The notes beneath the pieces were generated by a model. It saw nothing but the letters and a program-made list of their open reading frames with translations. It searched no databases and was not told where the DNA came from. Positions 1 through 9,544 of a stretch of 19,726 nucleotides of DNA are shown here, piece after piece (positions within the stretch are counted from its first letter, which is position 1; the number at the start of each line of letters is the position of its first letter). The position numbers and the translations under genes are program-made. Source of the DNA: Ganoderma boninense (lineage: Eukaryota > Basidiomycota > Agaricomycetes > Polyporales > Polyporaceae); the NCBI GenBank assembly GCA_002900995.3, contig PJEW03000048.1:1-19726 (forward strand), in the 5' to 3' direction.

Positions 1-613
1 ACTTACTGCGCTCGGTGCCGCCGTTCCCGTCACCTTCGTGGTCTTAGAACCTTTAGACGTCGCCTTGGCTGTCGGCGTCTTCGCAGGCTTGGTCGTAATC
101 TTAGCCGTCTTTGTAGGCTTAGCTGGCGTCTTGACTTTGGTGGGCTTCGCGGGCTTCGTCTTTGTTGCTTTCGCCGTCGTCTTCGCCTTAGTGGTCTTCG
201 CCTTGGTGGGCTTCGGCTTCGATGTCGTCTTGGTCGTCGTGGCTGCCCGGCGAGGCTGAAGGATAGAAGATCCTGTACGTTCATTGTCGAGGTCTGCATC
301 CGGGCCTCGTGCCTCAACAGTGCCGCCAATGTCTTCCTCGTCAAGGGCGCGGTCATCATCCGTATCCTCTCTGGCCTCCTCAACATCGTTCGCAGTGGGC
401 ATGGATAGGACATCGCCTGGAATGCCACCGCGGGTGGCGGGAACAAGGCCGCGCTCTGTTAGCACGACGTTCTGTAGGGATTCAGTAAGCGCAAAAAGCA
501 TAGGCCGTCGTGATACGACGTACATGGCTGTGGTCCCTGCCGACGGGTGCAGAGAGAGTGGAAGCCGCGAGTGCGAGGACGGTGAGAACGAGAAGACGGT
601 CGAAGGAGGGCAT
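1..613 (-). CDS. Secreted Lys/Thr/Ala-rich protein, 5' part of gene (runs off left edge)
   Basis: Start ATG at 613-611. Exon 1 is 613-524, a 52-nt intron (donor GTACGT, branch-like CTTACTGA, acceptor CTACAG) is 523-472, exon 2 is 471-7, and a GTAAGT donor sits at 6-1, so the gene continues to the left. About 185 residues are visible. Residues 1-22 form a classical signal peptide (MPSFDR, hydrophobic LLVLTVLALAAS, likely cleavage after LSA). Then come an acidic stretch (EDTDDD, DEED), an RR dibasic site, and about 85 residues made almost only of Lys, Thr, Ala and Pro, a low-complexity basic linker. I infer that the missing 3' exons encode an ADP-ribosyltransferase-like domain, because the last 30-40 nt before the donor closely match the first exon of the fragment at 1793-2476. 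The function of the visible part is unknown. A histone H1-like reading of the Lys-rich part is unlikely because of the signal peptide. Both splice junctions are phase 0. Confidence 0.6.
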
Positions 614-1792
614 TACTGGTATGGTAGCGTGTCGTGAATGGGTTATGAGAGGGGATGAGTGAATGATGAATAGGCTTGTGAAAAAAAAGAAGCCGCGCAG
701 CTGTGAGACGGTTGTTAGCCACAGATGCCACTAGTCGAACACGGAGTTGATGGAGGTGCAACTCACCAGCTGAAAGAAGTTGAAAGGAAGAAAAGGAGAC
801 CCAGCTCCAAAGGGAAGCGAAAGTGAACTGGGGAGAGAGCTCGAAACGGGGAGGAGTTTTATATGGACAACGTGCGTCAATCGTTGTTCAATACGGCTGA
901 ACACGGACCCAAGGCAGACGCCGTAAGGCTTGGTCGTTCCGGTGTGTAAAATCAACGGAGGAAGAGAGCTGTGCCACCATCTTATGAGCCGATGGAAACG
1001 TTTCAAGACGTGGTTCATGAGGCGCAAGAGTGCCAGAAGATCCGGCAGGCATAGATCAGTACGGCCCTCAGCGACTGTAAAATGGCACAGTTAGCCGCAA
1101 CATGGTGCGCCTTGAGAGCTTGAGGGAGCGCCTTCCAAGGTGGGATTCTGTAAGGACCGGGATAAGGACCGGAACCCGCTCCTGGTCCTCACGTATACCG
1201 CTTTCCTTCAGCATAGACATGTTTTGAGTCAACGCATGGCACAGGTCTCCGATGGGTAGAATGATTCATACGAGATAGTCCAGTGCAGTATGGGCATACG
1301 ACACCTACAGCATCGAAACAGTGTCTGTGGGTAGTTAGTGCGGAGGGCGGCCACTGCACAGGTTGAAGCTTGAACACCAGGCCAGCGGTTGCACTGTCCG
1401 TATCATCTATCGGCACGATCTATGCGACAAACATCAGCACACGATGTACCGTGGCTCTTGAAGCCTCCCATCCACCGTATGGCTGTCCCTGTCAGCCCGG
1501 ATCTTGGATCGCAAGGATGCGCAGGCACCTTGACAGCTCCCAGCGGCATCGCCGCCACGTGGCAGAGCCCTAACCTCCATAACCGCACGGAATTGACAGT
1601 TCCAACCTACGCAATGCTTCGGAGCGACGACCAAGAGACGCGTTCCGTTGATTCTGCCGGAGTAAACGATCTCATCAGCCCGGTTTTGGTGATGCGCGCG
1701 TTTGGACGCCTACCGCGAGTACGAATGATTCATTTCGGATGGTGGCTGTCCCAGCGAAGAGCAAAGGGGAGTGCAGCCATCGATACGCCAGG
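614..1792. other. Intergenic region, no supported gene
   Basis: About 1.2 kb between the signal-peptide gene and the downstream fragment. It should hold the promoter of the minus-strand gene starting at 613. Open frames here (for example 1389-1796 on plus) have no recognisable motif, no coherent splice pattern and mixed composition, so I do not call them. No clear TATA box, repeat or RNA gene was seen. Confidence 0.5.
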
Positions 1793-2476
1793 CTAGATGT
1801 GCACCGGCAAAACCACTTGCTCCGAGTCCGAGCACCTCGTCGGGGCACTAGAATGTGACTCGTAAGTACTGTGCAGCGAAGGTTCGATCAGCCCGAACCT
1901 GATAAACGCCAATCCGATACATGCTTCACAGAGCCAGCCTTCAGTTTGAGCGGCTCGAGCCGCAATCCTGTCGCGCGACACATACTGTAGAAAGAGGTGA
2001 AAGCGAGTTGAACGTGGCGTTGTCGTCGGCAATGTACACTCCGGGCCCGAGTTCAGCATCAGCACCGCTCGTGCCCCTGGCCTTGCCCTTGCCCTTGAAC
2101 GCCATGAATCCGATCTTGAAGAAGTCGAGGACACCGCCAGCCTTGACTGGCTTATCGATGTGTCCCGTCGCTACCCAGAGCGCTGCCGTGTCCTGCTCGA
2201 GGTGTCGGGTGGGAGGACAGAGAGCGTAGTGAGGAGGTAGCGTACGCTGTTGGTGCCGTTCCAGCCTACAAATTGCTCGTTGTATCGCTGGAACAGGTGC
2301 GCAGCGTAGTCGTACGCTCGAGTGGTCAAGGTCCTGGACATCTTCGCCAGCTTCTTTATGGAACACTGCAAGATGAAGATAAGGATAAGTATCGAGAACG
2401 ACGTAGCACGGATGAGCTGGGTCTTGTCGGTACCCACCGCATTCGGGGCCGCCGTTCCCGTGGCTTTCGTCTTCGT
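1793..2476 (-). pseudogene. ADP-ribosyltransferase-like secreted protein, 5'-truncated tandem copy
   Basis: Segments in minus orientation: 2476-2438, 2365-2246, 2192-2040 and 1984-1793, separated by introns 2437-2366 (GTGGGT..TTGCAG), 2245-2193 (GTACGC..GAGCAG) and a possible 2039-1985 (GTGTAC..CTACAG), all phase 0. Recognisable motifs are FVGWNGTNS, DTAALW and GADAELGPGVYIADD, which recall the H/N-G-T and GPGxY motifs of ADP-ribosyltransferase-fold proteins common in basidiomycetes (family from memory). The position that is usually YHGT reads WNGT. Oddities: no start codon or signal peptide is found upstream (in-frame TGA just before 2476 unless the acceptor at GACACAG is used). The third intron is also awkward: its only usable donor lies inside GPG/VYIADD, so either that conserved segment is removed or the original donor has been lost. 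It looks like a truncated, possibly non-functional duplicate of the left-edge gene. It could still be live if an upstream exon is too diverged for me to see. Confidence 0.45.
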
Positions 2477-3480
2477 CTGTGTCAATGATGCACCTCAGCC
2501 TGCAGCATAGAGGACGCAAACAGCCTATCAACGATGGGGGAGACGATACCTAGACCACGAAGGGGACCAATTCGTATGACAAGACCCCCTAGATGCTGCT
2601 CATCTGAGCCCCTCGAAATCGCCACGACCACCGTGACGACGCCGGTTGAGCGGCATTAAATGGAACTTGGAAGGACTTTTTCTGAGCAGAGTCGAAAAGG
2701 TCGGATACGATGGGGCTCAGCTAGGCGACTTGCCTATTGATTCGCAGAGGGAACTCGCGAACTTAAAGGGGCTGCCAACAGAATCCAAACTGGAGTGGCC
2801 GAAATGAGGGCGGTGGCCTCAATGGTGACACTGACAGCGAGAGCCTGAGAACGATGTTGGGCGCTTGAATGTCCATTTGCGGTTTCGGAGGGTTTCGGGG
2901 CTACAGATGGAATAAGCGCTTGTTTATCTAGCCGTGAAGTGCAGGTGGTCTCCTCGACTTTAGTCTGACTATGCCCAGGCACTTTGGTCCACTTTACGCC
3001 CGCTACTTATCTTGAATCCACGCCCCCGAAGTCTCTCTACATTCAAACAACTCTGTTTGCAGCCAATCACCCCAGCCCTATAGGCCATGTCGGCTTTCAA
3101 GCTTTCACTCCCCGGCCAAGACCCAGCCTGGGACACCCCACAAGGCAGCTGTCCACTACACGTCTGTCGATTTACAGAGGGCCGTTCAACAAGGACCCTT
3201 ACATTTGGGACATTATATGGCATGTGATGTACATCTGACCAACGCCTGAATGTTGCTAATCGTTGGCGAATCGTCGAGTAAATTCGAGTCCGGATGGCGT
3301 GCTGCACCCTCATGCCAACAGCCTCCCATCATCCCGGGCTTCGCTGCTCTCGCCACGCCATCGCATTTCCTCAATTCATACCTTTACTTCTTCAAAGGCC
3401 ACCGCCCCCATCTACCCCCCTTTGTCTCCAACCTCGAACTGACCACTTTTCCCCCTCCCCGATTCCTCACCGCTACCACG
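2477..3480. other. Intergenic region upstream of the dioxygenase gene
   Basis: About 1 kb without a supported gene. It contains a CCAAT box (3063-3067), a TATA-like TTATATGG around 3212-3219, and a CT-rich leader (about 3320-3480) typical of fungal 5' UTRs just before the ATG at 3481. The leftmost part should contain any missing 5' exon of the truncated copy to its left, but I find no signal peptide there. Confidence 0.45.
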
Positions 3481-5242
3481 ATGGCCGACTCAATTGAACG
3501 TGGCCTCCTCCGCTCTCTCTCTCAATACCCCGCCAAGGACGAGACCCCGCATATCGGGACCACTTTCACAGGTGTGTTTGGCTTTCGTTCTCCCTGGTCT
3601 ACGCCTTCGTATTGCGATCGGCGAGACGAAGAGACATTGGCGGTCCATCCCAATTGTCCTTGCCCTGCCATCCCGCCCGTCCACGTTGGTCTCCTTCGCA
3701 GGAACTCGGACACAAGAATTATCTCCCTCTCCATGCGCGCGATACGCGATCCGTCTGCTCGTGGTGCTTGCGCTTGGGAGCCAACGTTCAAAGCGCGGCC
3801 GCAGACGCGCCCCCCCCTCGCGACGTTTGAGTCATGACAGTCCTCGTCGCGCGACCTAACCAGCTGCCCCCGCAGATCCCTCCACGCAGCTCAGCGCGAT
3901 CTGCAATGCGCCCAACTCCGATGAGCTGCTGCGCGACCTCGCGCGCCTCGTCTCCGAGCGCGGCGTCGTCTTCTTCAAAGCGCAGGACCTCAAGATCGAG
4001 GACCAGCTCAAGCTTGCCGACCGCCTGGGCAAGCTCTCCGGCAAGCCCGAGTCCTCCGGCCTCCACATCCACCCTATCTCGGAGTCGACGCCCGAGTTTG
4101 GCCCAGAGGTCTCCGTCATTTCGTCCATGGGTGCGTCTTTGCTCTTGCATCGCGCAATGCGAGCGTGCGCAGCTGATGCGGAGTGGGCGGCACGTGCAGG
4201 CGGCATCGCGCGCGCGGACGTCGTGGACGGCCAGCGCGCGAGCTCAGGCTGGCACGCGGACATCACGTTTGAAAAGGTCCCCTCGGACTACGCGGTGCGT
4301 GCCGGCTCCTCTTGCCGCGTGTATCAGAGTTCTCACTCTCACCGTTATTTGTGTACGCGCAGATCCTCAAGATGCACACACTCCCCAAGGGTAAGCATGC
4401 ACCCACAAGCCGTCTCCAAATAAGCTCAAGGTTGCCTTCGCACTGAACCTTCCCCGCGCACGCAGTCGGTGGCGACACACTCGTACGTTGTCCTCCCTGT
4501 CGCCCCGGCCCACGCGATCGCACGCCCGATTTCCCCGCTTTTTAATGGTAACCACGCTTTGCTTTCCCCGCGCACAGTGGGCAAGCGGATATGAGGCGTA
4601 CGACCGCCTCTCACCTGCGTTCAAGCGCTTTCTCGAGAACTTGACAGCGGTCCATAGTGCCGACTTCTTCAACGCGGTACTACATCTTTCGTCCCTTCTG
4701 GTCTAGTCCTATGATCTGAACGGTAAATGGCTGCCGCACACAGTACGCGAAGGCGAACGGCCTGAAGATCCAAGACCTGCGCGGCTCGCCCGCCAACACG
4801 GGCGAGGACCTCACCGCCGTCCAGTACGTCCGCCCCTGCCCTTCTCTTTCTCTCCTTGGACCACCGCTAACAGATCACGACGCCTTTACACCGCAACCCC
4901 TCCCCCGCGCGCAGCCCGGTGATCCGCACGCACCCAGTGACGGGCTACCGCACGCTCTTCGTGAACCGCACGTTCACGACGCGCATCGTCGAGCTGACCC
5001 GGGACGAGTCCGCGGACGTGCTCCAGCACCTCTTCCGGCACGTCGCGGAGAACCACGACCTGCAGGTGCGCTACCGGTGGGGCCGGGACGACGTCGCGAT
5101 CTGGGACAACCGCGCGACGCTCCACACCGCGACGCTGGACTACGGGAGTGCGAGTCGGCAGGGGAACCGCGCGGTCAGCATCGGGGAGGTGCCGTACTTC
5201 GACGAGGGGAGCAAGGGGAGGAGGGAGGCGCTGGGCCTGTGA
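3481..5242 (+). CDS. Alpha-ketoglutarate-dependent TfdA/TauD-family dioxygenase
   Basis: Eight exons join without a frameshift into 330 residues: 3481-3571, 3876-4130, 4200-4294, 4363-4390, 4466-4482, 4578-4676, 4744-4823, 4915-5242. Non-haem Fe(II)/2-oxoglutarate enzymes of this family hydroxylate sulfonates such as taurine (yeast Jlp1 type) or related acids, releasing sulfite or another leaving group. The facial triad is visible: His (4253-4255) and Asp (4259-4261) in GWHADITFE, and the distal His (5123-5125) in RATLHTAT. A C-terminal Arg in GNRAVSIGE would bind 2-oxoglutarate. Other family blocks are RGVVFF, LSGKPESS, GGDTLWASGYEAYDRLSP and FVNRTFTTRIVEL. Length fits fungal members. The ATG follows a CT-rich leader. 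There is no signal peptide, so it is probably cytosolic. Unusual points are exons of only 28 and 17 nt and a 304-nt first intron (branch CTAAC at 3855-3859). The exact substrate cannot be read from the sequence. Confidence 0.93.
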
Positions 5243-5781
5243 GGGGCGGCGTGTAGTACTAGTGGTGTGGGCGCGGGGCAGGAAGGATTGGTGGGAGGAC
5301 CCGGGAGGGGAAGAGAGTTTGTAGGATCAGTACTTGCAGTGTACAACATGCCGCCTTGTTTTGTTTTTCCTCCATCGACTGTCCCTCGCTTGGATCTCAA
5401 CTATACTCAACCGGACTCACAACGCCGCACGACGTATTGAAGTTGCATCGAACGTCTGTCGCCGGCCACAGTACTGTAGACCACGCTGACGCTCGCGAAT
5501 GCTAGGTCCAGCCCAACGCGACGGGCAGTCGGAGTCGAACACGCTCTGCACTAGGTCTGCACTTGATGTGCCGTGGTTCATGTGCGTATATGCGGTCCCT
5601 TTCGACTGGCTCCATACGTGGCGCCCGTGCGAAGCAGAAACCCTCTGAAGAGGCCTTCTTGCGCGCGGTCCTATCTCCGCACGTTGACTATCTACCGGTG
5701 TCCGTGTGGGTATGTACACTTGAGTATCAGTACAATAGCAATATCACGTACACAACAGCTCGACGCTTCGAACGATTTTAT
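5243..5781. other. Shared 3' region of two convergent genes
   Basis: The dioxygenase (plus) ends at 5242 and the permease (minus) ends at 5782, so this 540-nt stretch holds both 3' UTRs. An AT-rich TTTTATTTAC (about 5774-5783) overlaps the permease stop region. No convincing coding frame or RNA was seen. Confidence 0.5.
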
Positions 5782-7767
5782 TTACAGCGCGTTGCTCACG
5801 CAAGTGAACGCGGAGCCGTACGCCGACTTGCGGTACGAGTCCACGATGCTCTGCACGGACGCGTACGTGCCCCCGACGAGGATGAACGCGCCGACGAGGA
5901 TGATGAAGTAGTTGAGCACGGTCTGCGCGGAGCGCCACGCGCCCGCCCAGCGCGTCTGCCCCGGGTACAGCGTCAGGTACGCCATCCCCCAGAAGATGAA
6001 CCCGAACCAGCAATCTGCCACCCCACACAAACACAAAGCCAGTCAGTGCCCCATCTCAAAAAGAGTAGAGTAGAGTAGAGGGACAGAGAAGGGGGCACGC
6101 ACCGAACAGCGAGCACATCAACGACAGCAAGTCCGAGAAGAACGGGATGACCTCCGCGATCACGAACGCGACCGCCCAGTTCGCGGCGATGATGCCCGCC
6201 CACGTCGCCCACCCTTCAGCGTGTTGCTGTGGCGGTGGCGCGAGTCCCGCTGGAAGATGCGGAAGAACACGAAGCGCGCGGTGACGCTCCCGTAGAGCGC
6301 GCCGAGGAACACGATCGTCGGGATCGCGAAGCTGAACGCGACCTTCTTGTACACGGGGGACAGCGAGCCGAACGCGGGCGCGGTCATGTACTGGTTGCCC
6401 ACCCAGTGGTACATGAGCGCGCCGCAGAGCGTGAAGACGACCATCTCCGCGATCGAGACCGCCCAGAGCGCCTTCGGGAAGTCCTTCGGCTCCTTCATCT
6501 CCGCGATGAACTGCCCATGGATGTGTGGTTAGCGAGGGCTACGAGGCAAGATGGGGAGAGAGGCGGGGGACGTACGGATGGGAGCGTGATCTGGCCGACG
6601 AACGTGTAGGTGATGTTCATGAACGCGCTCATGCCCGCGACGAACGTCGTGCCCTTGACAGGCCAGAGGGTGACGATCGGGTCGTCGCCCGGCGTCCAGC
6701 CGAACGGATGGTCCTCGACCCCCGCGAAGATGATGGCAAGCAGGACAGCTGTCGGTGGAGGTAAGCCTCAGCCTCGATCATTGTCATTGAGGGATCAGGG
6801 CCCAGGGAAATACGCACCAATACCCATGGTGACGGCGGAGAAGAGGCCGAGGTGCGACAGCTCGCTCAATGTGCGCGGAAGGGTGAAGATGAAGCAGATG
6901 ACTGTGGCGACCGCCGAGAACGCAATCGTGCACGCCGCAGAGTTCGTGAGGGTGTTCAGCAGCTTCGCACCCACGAGAACGTGAAGGGCTGTCCAGACGG
7001 TATGAGGGCCCCAGCATAAGACATGGAAGCGGGGAAAGCATGCCTTGGATGAACGTGTTGTTCAAGAGGAAGAACACGGCGGTGACGTTGTATGCGACTT
7101 TGGAACCGCCGAACAGCGCTTGACCGATATCGCATACATCGCGAACTGAGCATGGCAGAAGGAGGGTAAGAAGGATGGAACGAGGACGAAAGGCTGCCGC
7201 GACGTACTCTCAGGATGCTTCATGCAGTATCTCCAGAGCACGAGCGAGGTGTATAGCACACATGCGGCCACGGCGAGTGTCAGGATAATGCCGGGTACAA
7301 GTCCAAGGACGGAGAAGGACCAGGGAAACCTGTGTGATCAGACGCACCGCATTGTATCAGGCAGTCGCGAAGGGGGTGGTGGTTGACCGGTCAGACACGC
7401 CGGATGAAACACAAATGAGTCGATCGGCACTCACGAGAGGATGGCCAAGCAGATGTACTCTGAAAACAGGAGGGCCGCAGTCTAATCAGGGCTCCAGTCA
7501 GCACGGGTGACGATACACAAGGACCCACAACTCCCGGAGGTTCGCGAAATGAATGGAGAAGGGGCAGTGCGGGAGTGGGATTGGAAGACATGGTGGAGAA
7601 TGCAAAATGGCAACTACCTTCTGCCATGAACATGACCTATACTTGATTTGGTGGCCGCTCTCCTCCTCGACCTGGTTCTTGACGATCGCCTGCTCCTCGT
7701 CGCTCGAGATGCTCGAGCCAGCGTCCGACACGTCCTTCGCGTCTCTCTTCATGTCATACTCGGCCAT
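5782..7767 (-). CDS. Amino-acid permease, AAAP (Aa_trans) family, with one apparent frameshift
   Basis: Eight exons on minus: 7767-7618, 7481-7435, 7329-7208, 7145-7044, 6988-6818, 6748-6576, 6510-6103, 6014-5782. These give 468 residues if one missing base is allowed for. The product is a multi-spanning membrane transporter that should import neutral amino acids in symport with protons, at the plasma or vacuolar membrane. The N-terminus is hydrophilic and acidic (MAEYDMKRDAKD, SSDEEQ), followed by hydrophobic helices such as ICLAILSFPWSF, ALFGGSKVAYNVTAVFFLLN, MSAFMNITYTFVGQITLPSF and AEMVVFTLCGALMYHWVG, and a C-terminal FGFIFWGMAYLTLYPG. Exon 7 is 408 nt, but splice phases on both sides require 409. 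The frame breaks at 6216-6208, where LKG must continue as WATWAG. Intron 4 (7043-6989) starts with GC, giving a GC-AG intron. If the break is real, the protein stops early and loses the last helices. The family is certain; the substrate is not. Confidence 0.9.
6062..6080. repeat. Short AGAGT tandem repeat in permease intron 7
   Basis: Three and a half copies of AGAGT inside the intron 6102-6015. On the coding strand it is a CT-rich tract (TCTAC repeats), as expected for intron sequence. A microsatellite with no function implied. Confidence 0.6.
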
Positions 7768-8601
7768 GGTGTCGGCTAGAGCTGGATCGTACCACGTGAA
7801 GGTCGTGTGCCGTGCGCGGTTGGGAGCTCAGTCCGGCGGAATGAGTTGGTATGCCGGATGAGGACCGAAGGTGAAGGAAGCGTGGTGGGTCCTGGGTGGT
7901 CCAAGTCGTGGGGAGCAGCTCCAGGAACTTGTATCGCAGGCGCGCATTGGACCTTGATAAAGACGTTCTCCAAGGATGCAATGGCGTGCGATTACCTCAT
8001 AGCGTTGATGAAGGCAAACCATCACCAACAGTTATGGTGGAGCCCTGTGTAGAGTCTAGATCAATCATCCATCAGTCCAAACCAAGTTCCAAACCCTTAC
8101 TGATGCTCCCAAGCGCAAGTGGCCAGCCACTGACGCGTTCCGGGTTTCTCGGATTAGCTGTACACGTGTCTTCGCGAGGGCTTTAGAGGGGAAAGACCTT
8201 GACGCTGTGCTGGGAGACGCGTGGTAGGTAAATCGGCGATCGAAGCACGATGCAATACAACTTCAAAGAATCGATGTGGCGGCTTGGTGGAACAAAGGTT
8301 GGAAGACCGTAGCTTACTGTAAGTGGGACCACGAATAAGAACGCACCTATAAAGCCCAGATGTCCTGGATAACCTAACAGTCTACGGTCACAACCGGCGC
8401 CATTGGTCGAGGCACAAATTTTTAAGGTTCGTCGCGGTGTGGGAGACCCCACACTCACTCGGTGGCGCGTACGTGCTATGGCCGTGTATATGCGCCTACG
8501 TCTGCGCATACATCCGGGAGGCAAAATTGCCTGGAAATGAGGAACAGTGAAATAAGTCCGGGAGTAGTGAAGCAGGCGAAGGTTGGGCGAAGGTACCGGT
8601 T
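7768..8601. other. Divergent intergenic region (permease promoter side)
   Basis: Between the permease start (minus, 7767) and the membrane-protein gene (plus). It should contain at least the permease promoter. Open frames at 7807-8186 and 8183-8524 have no recognisable family motif and no coherent exon pattern. I see nothing else specific. Confidence 0.4.
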
Positions 8602-9544
8602 ATGAACTTAGAACTAACCCGCGCGGCCTGCGAGCGCAGTCTCAACCAAAATGGCAACTCTGACGTCAGCACCCTGAAAAGGCAGGTTCAGGGCCCTCGT
8701 CAGCCAATCAGATCGTTGCCAGGTCCCGGGCTCACACTCTCAAAGACACGCAGGCGAGTCTGCTTGGGCCAGCGAAGAAGACCTCTGTTCGTCGCCTCCC
8801 TCGTCCTCGACGGCCTATATGACACTTCTGCTCCGAATCCTCCAATGCGCCCGCCACCACCCGCCCCGAACTCCAAGTTCGGCCCATACAAGCAGGCCCT
8901 CGCGGCGCTCTCCCAGCGCACACGCACCCCGCTCCCCTCTCTCATCATCTCCTTCGGCATCCTGCACGAGCTCACCGCGGTAGTGCCCGTCGCGGGCCTC
9001 TTCTTCGTCGCGCGAGGCTTCGGCGTCGGAGAAGGCATCGTGCGCGCGCTCGCGCCCCGACCCGGGACCGAACTTGGAGGCGACTCGGAGACAGGAATGG
9101 CGGCGCAGGTCCGCGAGAGCTGGGTCGGGGAGCGGTTCCGGGGGTGGATGGTCGAGGGCGAGGCGCGGGCGGAGCGCGTCGGGAGAAGGTATGGGTGGTT
9201 CGGGTACGAGAAGGGCAGCAAGCCGCCTGCGCTTTCGCGGGAGGAGCAGGCCGAACGCCACGCGGAGGCCGTCCTGACGGGCAGGATCGCGGGAGACGTC
9301 GCGAACGCCGTCGTGGCGTATGCTTTGACGAAGGTGAGCCTGGTGTCTTATCTCCGTTCACTGCATGCTGTATGCGCGCGGAATACGGGATGCGGGAATG
9401 TGGCTCATGTGTGTTGGACTGCTGCAGGCCCTCCTTCCCGTGAGGATCGGCCTCTCCATGTACCTCGCCCCGCCTTTCTCGAGGACGTTCATTCAGCCGG
9501 TTGCGTCAGTAGTATCCCGTGTATTCCGACGGAAATCGACGTAG
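8602..9544 (+). CDS. Conserved fungal membrane protein, probably mitochondrial (YPL041C/MRX11-like)
   Basis: Exon 1 is 8602-9333, intron 9334-9427 (GTGAGC..CTGCAG, phase 0), exon 2 9428-9544 ending in TAG. This gives 282 residues from 8602. Conserved-looking features are PNSKFGPYKQALAALSQRT, the hydrophobic LPSLIISFGILHELTAVVPVAGLFFVARG (two short helices with a His-Glu-Leu in the middle; positions about 8935-9020), ANAVVAYALTKALLPVRIG across the splice site, and a basic C-terminus FRRKST. This layout reminds me of the small mitochondrial membrane family that includes yeast YPL041C, but the match is from memory. The start is doubtful. A CRE and a CCAAT box lie inside the first 100 nt, and an ATG at 8819 opens a presequence-like MTLLLRILQCARHH that would join the main frame if one C were missing in CCCC at 8874-8877. 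The in-frame ATG at 8854 is a third choice. The function is unknown. Confidence 0.65.
8661..8708 (+). promoter_or_regulatory. CRE-type palindrome and CCAAT box
   Basis: TGACGTCA, the perfect ATF/CREB-type bZIP site, lies at 8661-8668, and AGCCAATCAG with a CCAAT box at 8704-8708. They lie 110-160 nt upstream of an ATG at 8819 but inside the long open frame that begins at 8602. Their presence suggests that this stretch is promoter and that the true start of the gene lies downstream. Seen directly; function is inferred. Confidence 0.45.

Noticed and set aside
38..259. Hydrophobic Val/Leu/Phe-rich plus-strand frame that looks like a membrane protein
   Set aside because: It is the antisense shadow of the Lys/Thr-rich tract of the minus-strand secreted protein; AAG/ACG codons read backwards give Leu/Val/Arg.
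7..260. Histone H1-like Lys-rich protein
   Set aside because: The same protein starts with a clear signal peptide and an acidic segment, and no globular H1 domain is seen.
1389..1796. 135-codon plus frame in the first intergenic region
   Set aside because: No family motif, no splice structure and composition like the surrounding non-coding DNA.
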